From a virus, in IMG/VR virus record IMGVR_UViG_3300033571_021402, positions 1-64,000 of that record: DNA of 64,000 nucleotides; one strand, given 5' to 3'. The notes beneath the pieces were generated by a model. That model made no database searches, was not told the DNA's origin, and saw nothing but the letters and a program-made list of their open reading frames with translations. Positions 1 to 7,761 of the stretch are shown piece by piece. Numbering within the stretch: the first letter of the stretch is position 1; every line of letters begins with the position of its first letter. The position numbers and the translations under genes were made by a program.

Positions 1-94
1 AGTATGTGCCTAGGACCGGTGGGGCTCGCGCAACCTCTCTCCTTTCGGTACATCCCCAGTGCGAGCCTCGCCGGTTTCTACTATTCTGTAGACG

Positions 95-2011
95 ATGAGG
101 TTGTACCTAGACAAGAACGAGATAGTGCTGGACTTCCCGTATGACCAGCAACAAGTTGCCGAACTCAAACAAATAAGGGGCGCACGATGGGACAAGAGCT
201 CAAAGCTATGGCGTGTACCAGTAACGTCCCTCGCCGAGGCGCGAGAGTTCGCCATCAAGCATGACTTCGACGTGACAATAGACGTGCTGACGTTCAGTGC
301 GCCTCGCCCTCGAACCGGAACAGCAAGCGTATCCCTAGACGATGGGATGATTGCCATCCGTGTCCCGTACGAAAGAGTAATCGTCAAAGCGGTGAAGCAG
401 ATACCGGCCGTATCGTGGAACGCGAAGAAGCACTACTGGCAAGCGCCAACATCTTCCGTACTAAATGCAATCGAGTGGGCAGAGAAGTTCGACGTCCCCG
501 TGGAGCCCGATGTGGCGGCTTTATCCGACGAAGTGACCACGCGAATGAACGAGTTCATCGAGGCGTCTCGCTCGGTAGACGCAGAAGTAGACATCCCTAC
601 ATTGCAGGGAGAGTTGCTTCCATACCAGCGCGCAGGGGTTATCTACGCATCAAACGCTCGCAGGACATTCATCGCGGATGACATGGGTCTAGGAAAGACG
701 CTCCAATCTATCGCAACGCTCGAGTACGTTATGGATTCGTATCCGGCGGTAGTTGTATGTCCGCCAAGCCTTGTTCTCAACTGGGTGTCTGAATGGAACC
801 GGTGGCTACCGAACCGACGCGTCGTCCCCGTTACGAATAGAAAAGACTTTCCGGAGCGCGGTTCTTACGATGTTGTCGTCGTTGGATACAGCAACATTTC
901 GCATTGGGAAAAGCGCCTCGCCGGCCATCGCGCATACGTGTTCGACGAGAGCCACTACGCAAAGACTCCAACGGCGCAGCGCACAAAGGCGGCTGTGAAG
1001 ATGGCAAAGTCGGCGCACAAAGACGGACTAGTACTGTGTCTCACTGGGACACCAGTTACAAACCGCCCGAACGAGTACGCGTCTCAATTGGAGATTCTCG
1101 GTCGCCTGAAAGACTTTGGCGGGCTGTGGGGTTTCTACCGGCGCTACTGTGCTGCCTATCAAGACAACTTCGGGCAGTGGAACATCAGCGGCCACTCGCA
1201 CCTAGACGAACTCAATGAGCGTTTACGTGGAACGTGCTACATCAGACGCACCAAAGACCAAGTTCTCTCTGAACTGCCACCAGTGATTCACAGCAAGCTT
1301 CTTGTCGAGGGTGCATCGTCAGTGATGAAAGAATACGCAAAGGCGGAAAAGGACATCTTGTTGTACATTGCCGAGCGTGCGCGGCAGTTGGCGCTCGAGC
1401 AGGGTAAGCCATCGTATGGTGCAGCCATCGCCGCGATGATTAGGGCAGAGGCTAACGAACACCTTGTTCGCTTGTCCGTACTCAGGAAGATTGCCGCCAA
1501 AGCAAAGATGGACGTAGCAGAGGAGTGGATAAATGCTCGAATCGAGAACGGCAAGAAAGTTGTTGTCGCTGCTCACCATCGTGACATCGTTGATGAACTC
1601 GCTCGCAAATACGGCAATCTTCGCATTCAGGGTGGGATGGCGGTCGAGGAAGTGGAGGAGAACAAGCGCCTCTTCCAAACTAAGAGCGTTGAGGATGCGC
1701 CTGTTATGGTGCTCTCAATACAGGCGGCGAAGACGGGACACACTCTGACTGCATCAGAGGAATGTCTTTTCCTAGAACTCCCGTGGACACCCGCCGACGT
1801 AGACCAAACATACAGTCGGCTTCATAGGCTTGGACAAAAGGGAAGCGTGACGGCGACATACATGCTTACATCGGGGACGATAGACGAAGAAATCTATGAC
1901 ATCATCGAGAAGAAGCGTTCGGTTGTCGGTGCGGCAGTCGATGGAGGGGAAGTAGATAACTCCGACCTATCTACGCAGATGATTCTGAGCCTGCTCGACA
2001 AACTCAGTTAG
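95..2011 (+). CDS. SNF2-family DNA-dependent ATPase
   Basis: A 638-residue SWI2/SNF2 ATPase, likely to remodel or anneal DNA during phage replication or repair. The N-terminus has two similar short repeats (RWDKSSKLWRVP near 31 and SWNAKKHYWQAP near 107), reminiscent of the substrate-binding repeats of SMARCAL1/HARP-like enzymes. The ATPase core has Walker A DDMGLGKT (195-202), a DESH box (284-287), an LTGTP motif and a C-terminal RLHRLGQKG motif VI. ATG 95 is chosen because TATTCT at 82-87 lies exactly 7 nt upstream, as in a leaderless mRNA. A GTAGATAA motif lies in the coding sequence near the end (1952). The stop overlaps the convergent next gene by 4 bp. The family call is firm; the exact role is inference. 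Confidence 0.9.
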   Translation: MRLYLDKNEIVLDFPYDQQQVAELKQIRGARWDKSSKLWRVPVTSLAEAREFAIKHDFDVTIDVLTFSAPRPRTGTASVSLDDGMIAIRVPYERVIVKAVKQIPAVSWNAKKHYWQAPTSSVLNAIEWAEKFDVPVEPDVAALSDEVTTRMNEFIEASRSVDAEVDIPTLQGELLPYQRAGVIYASNARRTFIADDMGLGKTLQSIATLEYVMDSYPAVVVCPPSLVLNWVSEWNRWLPNRRVVPVTNRKDFPERGSYDVVVVGYSNISHWEKRLAGHRAYVFDESHYAKTPTAQRTKAAVKMAKSAHKDGLVLCLTGTPVTNRPNEYASQLEILGRLKDFGGLWGFYRRYCAAYQDNFGQWNISGHSHLDELNERLRGTCYIRRTKDQVLSELPPVIHSKLLVEGASSVMKEYAKAEKDILLYIAERARQLALEQGKPSYGAAIAAMIRAEANEHLVRLSVLRKIAAKAKMDVAEEWINARIENGKKVVVAAHHRDIVDELARKYGNLRIQGGMAVEEVEENKRLFQTKSVEDAPVMVLSIQAAKTGHTLTASEECLFLELPWTPADVDQTYSRLHRLGQKGSVTATYMLTSGTIDEEIYDIIEKKRSVVGAAVDGGEVDNSDLSTQMILSLLDKLS

Positions 2012-2460
2012 TCGCTCTTTGCTTCTTCGCCTTCGGTGTCGATGCCGGAAATAATTTCCTGAGCAATCAACTTTGCATACTTGCGACGAAGTCTCCAAAT
2101 CTTTCGATTCATCTCTACAAGCTCTTTGCTCATTCGCGCTTTGATAATCGCGTCGTCATCGAACACGCCATGAATGTTAAACAATGCGTCGTGTAGTTCA
2201 GTGTCCTCTATGAGAATGTCAGAAATCCAGCCAGCACGGTTGTCGATGGCCATCATCAACTCGCACATTCCCTCCACACCGAATTCGTCATAGAGACGGT
2301 TTACAACAATGGTGCAAAAGTGTGACCGGTACAAGCGCTTAGCCTTCTGTGATTGCGACATGAACTCAGAGAGCCACACCGCGAGTTCGCCACTAGAAAA
2401 GTCACTAACATCATCTGAGGCGGAGTCAATAAAGTCGTCATCATCGCCGTCTTCTCTCAT
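2008..2460 (-). CDS. acidic hypothetical protein
   Basis: A 150-residue soluble protein that I do not recognise. The first 30 residues are strongly acidic (MREDGDDDDFIDSASDD) and the rest looks helical, with a basic stretch (KIWRLRRKYAKL) near the C-terminus. A good ribosome binding site, GGGGAGGCGTC, directly precedes ATG 2460. It converges on and overlaps the SNF2 gene and follows the DUF932 gene on the same strand, so the two minus genes are probably co-transcribed. It has no transmembrane segment, signal peptide or cysteine pair to suggest a role. Confidence 0.8.
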   Translation of the reverse strand: MREDGDDDDFIDSASDDVSDFSSGELAVWLSEFMSQSQKAKRLYRSHFCTIVVNRLYDEFGVEGMCELMMAIDNRAGWISDILIEDTELHDALFNIHGVFDDDAIIKARMSKELVEMNRKIWRLRRKYAKLIAQEIISGIDTEGEEAKSD

Positions 2461-2510
2461 GACGCCTCCCCGTAACTAGAACTGTACACAAATGATAACA
2501 GCGTCAATCG

Positions 2511-3536
2511 TTACACCGCTGACAAGAGATAATCCTGGGCTTTCATTTTCGCCCGAGTCACCCATGAGTTTGCACTCATTGACGCCAGTGCTCGCTCTGT
2601 CTGCGTTGCATCACGATAATGGTCGAGGTATTCACCCACAGCGTTTACGAGTGACCAAGCGTTGTAGCCATAGTTCTTTGCGTTGTTGTCATTTACGTAA
2701 ATCGCACGAACTAAGCCCATGACATCATCTCGGTTTTTTTTCTGTCTCTCCGTTGCATCTTTCGATGTTGGGAACACAGCGTCAAGTGTCTTGTCGAGAA
2801 TCTGCGATGATGCTGGAACGTTTATTGACAGCAATCGCTCTGCCGTTGCTGAGAACTCTCTCGCCCACTCTGTCGAGATGTTGAGTACTTGATTCGCTTG
2901 CTCGATTGCTCTGTCGGCATTTCGGGTGTGTCGTGCAGTGAATACTCGCTTCGCTGATGAAACGCCAGCAATCACTGTGTTTTTGCACACCGCACGAATG
3001 CTGGTATTCGCAAATGTAATCGCCGTCTTCCCGTCATGTCCGTTATGCACGAGTAGATAACGCTCGATGGAGTCATTCACTCCGTTCGGGTCGATGATGA
3101 GTGCGCCCATGTCAATAGACGCAAAGAACTCACGCCCACCGTGCAGAACTCCACAAGTATCCACGACTGCGTCTCCGCCGGAAGCTCCAACAATGTCGAG
3201 TGCGTAGTCAAGACATTCACGATTTTGTTGCACCACGTAGCGCGTGCCGACAGTGGCGAGACCATCGAATGAACCATCTGCGTTCACCCGTACTGTCGCC
3301 CGTGAGTCGGGGACAAGAATCGGAGTTCCATCAGGCTGTCGTATCGGCTCGCCGTTATCGTCACATACCGCAACACGCGTTGTCACCACGTCGAAATCAG
3401 CCTGCGCCGCTTGGAGCATTGCCTCCGCCGTTTGTAGCCCTTTCATTGGTTTTCCGAGTCTGTGCCACGGAATCTCTCGGTCTGCGTACGCCATGCGCAC
3501 TGTGCCGTCGTCGTTGATTTCTAGTTGATGAGCCAT
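2511..3536 (-). CDS. DUF932 phage/plasmid-like protein
   Basis: A 341-residue member of the DUF932 (TIGR03299) family found in phages and plasmids. The N-terminal signature is visible: MAHQLEINDDGTVRMAYADR, then EIPWHRLG and a helical linker before the core. The molecular function of the family is not established; its members usually sit among replication and host-takeover genes, which fits the SNF2 gene nearby. GGAGACATC precedes ATG 3536, a normal ribosome binding site. A GTAGATAA motif (3559-3566) lies just upstream but points against this gene. Confidence 0.85.
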   Translation of the reverse strand: MAHQLEINDDGTVRMAYADREIPWHRLGKPMKGLQTAEAMLQAAQADFDVVTTRVAVCDDNGEPIRQPDGTPILVPDSRATVRVNADGSFDGLATVGTRYVVQQNRECLDYALDIVGASGGDAVVDTCGVLHGGREFFASIDMGALIIDPNGVNDSIERYLLVHNGHDGKTAITFANTSIRAVCKNTVIAGVSSAKRVFTARHTRNADRAIEQANQVLNISTEWAREFSATAERLLSINVPASSQILDKTLDAVFPTSKDATERQKKNRDDVMGLVRAIYVNDNNAKNYGYNAWSLVNAVGEYLDHYRDATQTERALASMSANSWVTRAKMKAQDYLLSAV

Positions 3537-3607
3537 GATGTCTCCGTCTCTCTATCGTGTAGATAAATCTATCTGAAAGGTGCGCCTCGTAGGGGAAGGG
3601 AAATAAT

Positions 3608-3628
3608 GCGGGGCTCCCGCAGGGAGGG
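3608..3628. repeat. 21-bp repeat with CTCCC/GGGAG hairpin, copy 1
   Basis: This 21-bp sequence recurs perfectly in inverted orientation at 7426-7446. Both contain CGGGG followed by a hairpin, CTCCC-GCA-GGGAG. Related hairpins preceded by CGGGG lie at 4491-4507 (GCTCC-ACC-GGAGC) and, on the minus strand, at 6132-6149. In three places the order is hairpin, GTAGATAAG motif, promoter. No T tract follows, so terminator function is uncertain. Confidence 0.8.
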
Positions 3629-3676
3629 GACACCCCCACCCCACGCAACGGGGATGTAGTAGATAAGTCTCATCTT

Positions 3677-3705
3677 TCGGAAGCCTGACCCACCCGTGGT
3701 ACGCT
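3677..3705 (+). promoter_or_regulatory. promoter, TCGGAA-N17-TACGCT
   Basis: Member of a five-copy promoter family: -35 TCGGAA (3677-3682), exactly 17 bp, extended -10 TGG-TACGCT (3700-3705). The spacer keeps CTG near its start and GTGG at its end in all copies. A GTAGATAAG motif lies 9 bp upstream. It would drive the gene starting at 3749. Confidence 0.65.
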
Positions 3706-3748
3706 GGCGGTGTCGGGGGGGACGGTCTCCCCCGACGAAAGGGGAGCC

Positions 3749-4306
3749 ATGCTCAGGATTGAGACGGAGTGCGAGTTGAGGGACGGGCGCGTCCTGTACG
3801 AGGGCGAGGTCGTCCTCACGGTGGACAGCGTGGACGGCGACTCCGTCACGGGCTGGTTCCGCCCCGACTGGTGGGACCGCAACACCGCCCGTGCGCTGGT
3901 GCTGGACACCCCGTGCAAGTACGAGGGCAAGCCCGTGCCGTGCGACGAGAACGGCGAGTGGACGAACACGCTCGCCTGCGAGTGCGCCACCTGCCTCGTG
4001 GACGAGTTCCCGTACGACGACTGGGGCTGGCACGGTGCTGGCGCAGAGGTCACCCTGACCCTCCCCAAGACGGAGGCGAAGAAGGGCGACCGCATCGTCG
4101 TCGGAGTCCTGCTCACCCGAGAGAGGCTCACGGGTGGGTACGACCGCCACGGCATCACCAGCGGACTCTCGTCCACGACCTACTGCGGAAGCGTCTCGTG
4201 GGACGAGTGGCAGGCGTTGGAGGCGTGCGAGACGACCCGAGGCTGGCTGGCGTACGACGCACAGATTCGGGAGGACGAGAACCCGACCGAACACAGGGAC
4301 TGGTGA
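3749..4306 (+). CDS. hypothetical protein
   Basis: A 185-residue GC-rich gene of unknown function. The reading frame extends upstream to a GTG at 3710, but ATG 3749 has an excellent ribosome binding site (AAAGGGGAGCC) and gives a sensible N-terminus, MLRIETECELRDGRVLYEGE. The middle holds a cysteine cluster (CEC, CATC) near CDENGEWTNTLACECATC, possibly metal-binding. There is no membrane segment. It has its own promoter at 3677-3705 and is followed by a GTAGATAA copy 8 nt after the stop. Confidence 0.75.
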   Translation: MLRIETECELRDGRVLYEGEVVLTVDSVDGDSVTGWFRPDWWDRNTARALVLDTPCKYEGKPVPCDENGEWTNTLACECATCLVDEFPYDDWGWHGAGAEVTLTLPKTEAKKGDRIVVGVLLTRERLTGGYDRHGITSGLSSTTYCGSVSWDEWQALEACETTRGWLAYDAQIREDENPTEHRDW

Positions 4307-4559
4307 CGGGGAGAGTAGATAACCCCGAACGGAGGGACCGCACACCCACCCCACAGGCGCACACCCACACCCACGCCACACGCCCGAACACCCACGGCAA
4401 CCCACGCCACACAGGCAGAGGGCAAACCGTGCGAAGCACGGTGCGCCAGCCCAACGAGCGAAGCGAGGCGGGAGAAAGCGAGGAAACGAGCGGGGCTCCA
4501 CCGGAGCAAGGGCGCACTGGCGCATGGCACACGGGGTGGTAGTAGATAAGTCGGCAGGT

Positions 4560-4588
4560 TGGGAAGGCTGTCCCCACGGTGGTACAGT
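4560..4588 (+). promoter_or_regulatory. promoter, TGGGAA-N17-TACAGT, leaderless
   Basis: -35 TGGGAA (4560-4565), 17-bp spacer, -10 TACAGT (4583-4588). The ATG at 4595 follows after only 6 nt, so transcription should start at or within a base of the start codon. A GTAGATAAG motif (4542-4550) lies 9 bp upstream and a GCTCC/GGAGC hairpin (4495-4507) precedes that. Confidence 0.65.
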
Positions 4589-4594
4589 TCAGGC

Positions 4595-5800
4595 ATGAAC
4601 GAAATCTCGTCCGCCTCACTTGCCTTTGACCTCCACACACAGTTGGTGGAGTACCGCGCCAGTCACCCGACGGCCGACCGACTCCTACACCACGGCTACT
4701 ACCGCGCCTTTGTCGGCGGAGAAACCACCGACACCGTGTCACGCGCAACGCTGGAAGTGGCGATGAAGGAAAGCCACACTTACCACGAGGTCGCGCGAAC
4801 GCTTGACGACGCGATTCTCACCCGTGCTGACACCGTGTTCCTCACCGACGACCTGCGCGAGTTGGTCAAGACGGCAGAGGCCACAATGCCCGACGAGGTT
4901 CTGTTTGACACGGACATTTACACCCCGTGCGGATTCATCGTGATGGAAACGCCACTGCGATACGATGTTCTGTCGCGCACGAAGGCAAGCGAGTTTGAGA
5001 GCCTGCTCGCTCTCGTTCACAAGCACGGCGGAACCGTGACAGGGACGCGCACACATGAAACGCCCGACCAGTTCGGTGATTACATCGGCGCGGAACACTG
5101 GGAGGTTCGCGCGTTCGCTTGGGCTGATGTAGATAAGGTCAAGCCCGAAGCACTGGCCGACATTGAGAAGCGATTCGGCACGAAGTCTCCCGAGTACGCG
5201 TTCGCACGGAGCGTGATGCTCGCCCCCAACGGGGACAAGGGACTGTATGTCCGCGTGTTCGGCTCCATGACGGCCACAAGTGTGGACGGAGTGACCATTG
5301 AGGTTCCTGCCATCTCGCGCGAGTTGCGACTGATGGACATCTACGCATTCTTCTACGGGGAGGACGGACTGCGCGAGGAGACGGCACTGTACGAGCCGAC
5401 AGGACGCGTGACGGACGAGATGCTCAAAGCGTCGTGGGAACGCTCACGCTCCATTCGTCGTTTCCTCGTCGCTCTGTTCCGCTTGATGGAGGAGTATGTG
5501 GAAGTAGATAAGTCTCCTCTCCATCGCGCACACGGCCGTCGTGCCTCCCGTGTTGGTCGCGGTGGCGACTTGCGGAATGTCACGATTCTCTCACTGCGTC
5601 GCGCGCTTGGCGATGACGAAGATGGAGGCGGTGTCGGCCACAAGGTCACGCTCGCCCATCTCGTCCGTGGCCACTGGCGCAACCAGTGGTATCCATCGCA
5701 AAGGCAACACCGCGCGAAGTGGATACGCGCACACCGTCGCGGTGGGAACGCTGGCGATGTGGTGACCGCCCGTCCGCGAATCATCAAGGTAGACCGATAG
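4595..5800 (+). CDS. conserved hypothetical with C-terminal WRNQWYPS motif
   Basis: A 401-residue protein of unknown function. Its C-terminus has HLVRGHWRNQWYPSQRQHR, a signature I associate with conserved proteins of actinobacteriophages and actinobacterial mobile elements, which supports the frame to the end. ATG 4595 is chosen over an in-frame codon at 4559 because the -10 TACAGT lies 6 nt upstream and no ribosome binding site is present, as in a leaderless mRNA. Two GTAGATAAG motifs lie inside the gene (5129 and 5504), both read as Val-Asp-Lys. Confidence 0.8.
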   Translation: MNEISSASLAFDLHTQLVEYRASHPTADRLLHHGYYRAFVGGETTDTVSRATLEVAMKESHTYHEVARTLDDAILTRADTVFLTDDLRELVKTAEATMPDEVLFDTDIYTPCGFIVMETPLRYDVLSRTKASEFESLLALVHKHGGTVTGTRTHETPDQFGDYIGAEHWEVRAFAWADVDKVKPEALADIEKRFGTKSPEYAFARSVMLAPNGDKGLYVRVFGSMTATSVDGVTIEVPAISRELRLMDIYAFFYGEDGLREETALYEPTGRVTDEMLKASWERSRSIRRFLVALFRLMEEYVEVDKSPLHRAHGRRASRVGRGGDLRNVTILSLRRALGDDEDGGGVGHKVTLAHLVRGHWRNQWYPSQRQHRAKWIRAHRRGGNAGDVVTARPRIIKVDR

Positions 5801-5812
5801 AGCACGCGACAC

Positions 5813-5855
5813 CTTATCTACTCTCACCCGTGGCCAGTGAGTGAGAGTAGATAAG
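5813..5855. repeat. perfect 15-bp inverted repeat of GTAGATAAG motifs
   Basis: CTTATCTACTCTCAC (5813-5827) and GTGAGAGTAGATAAG (5841-5855) are exact reverse complements separated by 13 bp. The element lies between convergent genes ending at 5800 and 5869. It could form a hairpin or bind a dimeric protein; no T tract follows. Confidence 0.8.
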
Positions 5856-5868
5856 TGTCAGAGCGTCG

Positions 5869-6060
5869 CTAGGCGCGCTTGGCGACGATGGAGTATTCCA
5901 CCGTGTCCTCTCCGATGTTCGGAGCAGGGAAGTAGAGCGCGAGGCCGAGGTACTTCTCTGCGTCGCGCTTGGTAGCGAACACCTCGTTGAGAACGGTTCG
6001 GCTGATACGGCCGTCCGTGAGACGCGCGGTGCGCTTGATGATGAATGTTTGTGATGCCAC
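5869..6060 (-). CDS. small hypothetical protein
   Basis: A 63-residue basic protein of unknown function, ending EDTVEYSIVAKRA. I chose GTG 6060 over longer starts because AAAGGGG lies about 8 nt upstream and a promoter of the local family (6091-6119) lies just beyond; a longer protein would run through the promoter. It has a compact mixed alpha/beta look (TFIIKRTARLTDG, then AEKYLGLALYF), no cysteines and no membrane segment. Confidence 0.65.
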   Translation of the reverse strand: MASQTFIIKRTARLTDGRISRTVLNEVFATKRDAEKYLGLALYFPAPNIGEDTVEYSIVAKRA

Positions 6061-6090
6061 TGTGAACCCCTTTCGTTCGGCAACACCAAG

Positions 6091-6119
6091 ACAGTACCAC
6101 ACATCGGACAGACTTCCCA
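6091..6119 (-). promoter_or_regulatory. promoter, TGGGAA-N17-TACTGT
   Basis: On the minus strand: -35 TGGGAA (6119-6114), 17 bp, -10 TACTGT (6096-6091). It directs the 63-residue gene starting at 6060, with a leader of about 25 nt that includes AAAGGGG. A CGGGG-preceded hairpin lies directly upstream (6132-6149). Confidence 0.65.
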
Positions 6120-6215
6120 AAGTGGTGGTGCGCTCCGGTGGGAGCCCCGCCCCTGACGCCCTCACTTCGTTCGGTTGTCCTCGCGCTGAACGAGGAGAGT
6201 CGCGCGCAACAGTGA

Positions 6216-6258
6216 GAGTAGATAACGGCAGAGACACCGTGCCGACACTTATCTACTC
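6216..6258. repeat. inverted pair of GTAGATAA motifs, facing inward
   Basis: GAGAGTAGATAA on the plus strand and its exact reverse complement TTATCTACTCTC are separated by 23 bp, with matching flanking bases that extend the arms to about 13 bp. It lies in the 239-bp gap between the genes ending at 6300 and starting at 6060. Its polarity is opposite to that of the pair at 5813-5855. Confidence 0.75.
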
Positions 6259-6299
6259 TCATAGACGGTGCCGACACGGTGCGTGCGCCGTGTACCGAA

Positions 6300-7007
6300 T
6301 CAGTACGCGTGCGGTGCGTCCACTGTCATCGGAGCGCGACACGCACGGCAGACGGGAGAGTCTGAATCGCTCTCACCGTAAAGCGGTGTTTCATCGTCTG
6401 CGAGTGAGTACCCGTGAACGAGTGACAGTGCCTCGCCGTAGACAACTTCTACCGAGTGTTCTTCATCGTTCGGACAGTGAACCGAATAGTTCGCGTTGTC
6501 GTACGGGAACGACTCTGCCATGTCCACCGTGATACGGAACGCGCGCGGTGCCGTGTATCCACCGCGAACATCGCAACCCCCGTGAATCTGTAAGAGTGTG
6601 AACACTTCTCCGTCATGCGAGAATGTCACGCCTTGTAGCGTCTGCGCGAGCGAGTCCTCACCGTTGTAGGTGTTCCATGTGTGCGCGCTGTCGTCCTTCT
6701 CGAACGCGAACGACTCCGCGAGAGAGAGCCAGCCGTCATCGGGATTCTCCGAGCAGAACGCGCGGAACTCTGCGTCAAGCGTTGGCGCGTACTCCAAGCG
6801 TTCCGCGAGATAGTGATAGACCGAGAGCGTCACGCCCCAGCGGTCTGCCCATGCGCGCGGTTGCGCGTCCCACTCTGTGAGCGTGCGTCCAGCGTTGCGT
6901 TCCCAGTGTCGCCCATAGGCACCGCCACTGTCCAAGATGTGCCGTCCCGTAGGCTCCGTGAGTAGTTCCGCGAGAACCTCGCGCGTGCGTGTGGTGAGTG
7001 CGTCCAT
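6300..7007 (-). CDS. conserved phage hypothetical protein
   Basis: A 235-residue protein. The N-terminal segment (LLTEPTGRHILDSGGAYGRH, then WDAQPRAW) resembles a conserved actinobacteriophage family of unknown function. The C-terminus has a CRACRAP zinc-knuckle-like pair and an earlier HGGCDVRGG. The start codon at 7007 directly follows a GTAGATAAG motif (7010-7018), and the upstream gene ends within that motif, so the two are probably co-transcribed. I see no ribosome binding site other than the motif itself. Confidence 0.75.
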   Translation of the reverse strand: MDALTTRTREVLAELLTEPTGRHILDSGGAYGRHWERNAGRTLTEWDAQPRAWADRWGVTLSVYHYLAERLEYAPTLDAEFRAFCSENPDDGWLSLAESFAFEKDDSAHTWNTYNGEDSLAQTLQGVTFSHDGEVFTLLQIHGGCDVRGGYTAPRAFRITVDMAESFPYDNANYSVHCPNDEEHSVEVVYGEALSLVHGYSLADDETPLYGESDSDSPVCRACRAPMTVDAPHAY

Positions 7008-7014
7008 GACTTAT

Positions 7015-7323
7015 CTACTTCCGCTTGTAGGGGTAGGAGGGGTGCTCGCGTCGCCCCTTGTCACGGAGCGACGCTATTTCGTTGCGCGCCCACAGTGTGG
7101 CGAGCGTTCCGCCGATGGCAGAGCCGACCGTCAGCGCGATTCCGAAGAACAGGTCAAACGCGTTGCGCGTGATGTACGCCTTAGCGATGGCGAACACACC
7201 CGTGAGCAGTGCGAATGTGAACATGCCGACGACGAATCGGTAGATGAAGGTCGGATACTTGTCGTCCAACCAGTTGGTGACCCGTGCGTCTGCGCGGTCA
7301 AGAGTGTTGATGATGCTTGCCAT
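7015..7323 (-). CDS. small membrane protein, two transmembrane segments
   Basis: A 102-residue protein beginning MASIINTLDRADARV. There are two hydrophobic helices, about 27-48 (FIYRFVVGMFTFALLTGVFA) and 57-79 (LFFGIALTVGSAIGGTLATL), followed by a basic tail ending YPYKRK. ATG 7323 is chosen over an in-frame GTG at 7365 because GGAAAGGGAATCC precedes it and the promoter at 7356-7384 would overlap a longer gene. The stop codon lies inside a GTAGATAAG motif. Function unknown; a membrane-active lysis or superinfection-exclusion role is possible but unsupported. Confidence 0.7.
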   Translation of the reverse strand: MASIINTLDRADARVTNWLDDKYPTFIYRFVVGMFTFALLTGVFAIAKAYITRNAFDLFFGIALTVGSAIGGTLATLWARNEIASLRDKGRREHPSYPYKRK

Positions 7324-7355
7324 TGGATTCCCTTTCCGTTTGAGGTGGCACCATG

Positions 7356-7384
7356 AGCGTACCACGAAGGGGACAGACTTCCGA
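7356..7384 (-). promoter_or_regulatory. promoter, TCGGAA-N17-TACGCT
   Basis: Minus strand: -35 TCGGAA (7384-7379), 17 bp, -10 TACGCT (7361-7356). A GTAGATAAG motif ends only 1 bp upstream of the -35 (7386-7394), and the 21-bp hairpin repeat lies beyond (7426-7446). Drives the membrane-protein gene at 7323. Confidence 0.65.
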
Positions 7385-7425
7385 ACTTATCTACCACTCC
7401 CCCGACACAGGGAGCACCCCCCCTG

Positions 7426-7446
7426 CCCTCCCTGCGGGAGCCCCGC
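7426..7446. repeat. 21-bp repeat with CTCCC/GGGAG hairpin, copy 2 (inverted)
   Basis: Exact reverse complement of 3608-3628. It lies upstream, in the minus direction, of the motif at 7386-7394 and the promoter at 7356-7384, so the module order matches that at 3.6 kb. Confidence 0.8.
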
Positions 7447-7506
7447 TTTGAGTTGAGTGACGACAGTCGAAATAGCGTGTTTCTGAGCGAGGGGGGGACT
7501 TATCTA

Positions 7507-7761
7507 CTACTCGGTGTCACCGCGTAGGTAGTTCGCGCGCATGACCTCAACCGTGGCTTCGCCGGTCTGCTCGAATGTCGTGATGTCGTAGATAGCACCA
7601 CAGCGGTAGCAGAGATACGAACGGCCGTCCCACGCACCCGTAAGGCTTGGCTCGACCATCTCTCCTGACGACAGACAGGTGTAGAAACCGTCAATGTCGG
7701 GCTCGTTGCCACACTCGCATACCATCCAGTCTGCGACAGTGCGTTCGATGTTTAGTGTCAT
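7507..7761 (-). CDS. putative zinc-binding small protein
   Basis: An 84-residue protein with two cysteine pairs, CECG near 15 and CYRCG near 52, a plausible zinc ribbon. Its start overlaps the stop of the upstream gene (ATGA), so the pair is translationally coupled. Its stop codon TAG is part of a GTAGATAAG motif (7499-7507). The sequence between the pairs is rich in aromatic and acidic residues. No recognised family; it might bind a protein or nucleic acid. Confidence 0.7.
   Translation of the reverse strand: MTLNIERTVADWMVCECGNEPDIDGFYTCLSSGEMVEPSLTGAWDGRSYLCYRCGAIYDITTFEQTGEATVEVMRANYLRGDTE

Larger units (their letters stand above)
1952..6225 (+). repeat. GTAGATAA motif family, plus-oriented copies
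   Basis: Nine copies of GTAGATAA read on the plus strand, starting at 1952, 3559, 3659, 4315, 4542, 5129, 5504, 5847 and 6218. Most are preceded by A and followed by G. Three are inside coding sequence (1952, 5129, 5504); the others lie between genes. An 8-mer is expected roughly once per 30 kb on both strands together, so this density is far above chance. I noticed no copy beyond 10 kb, but that scan was by eye. Confidence 0.85.

Noticed and set aside
3569-4525. Long minus-strand frame of 318 residues opposite the 3749-4306 gene
   Set aside because: High GC keeps all frames open. The plus frame has a promoter and ribosome binding site, while the minus frame has a Pro/Arg/Val-rich shadow composition.
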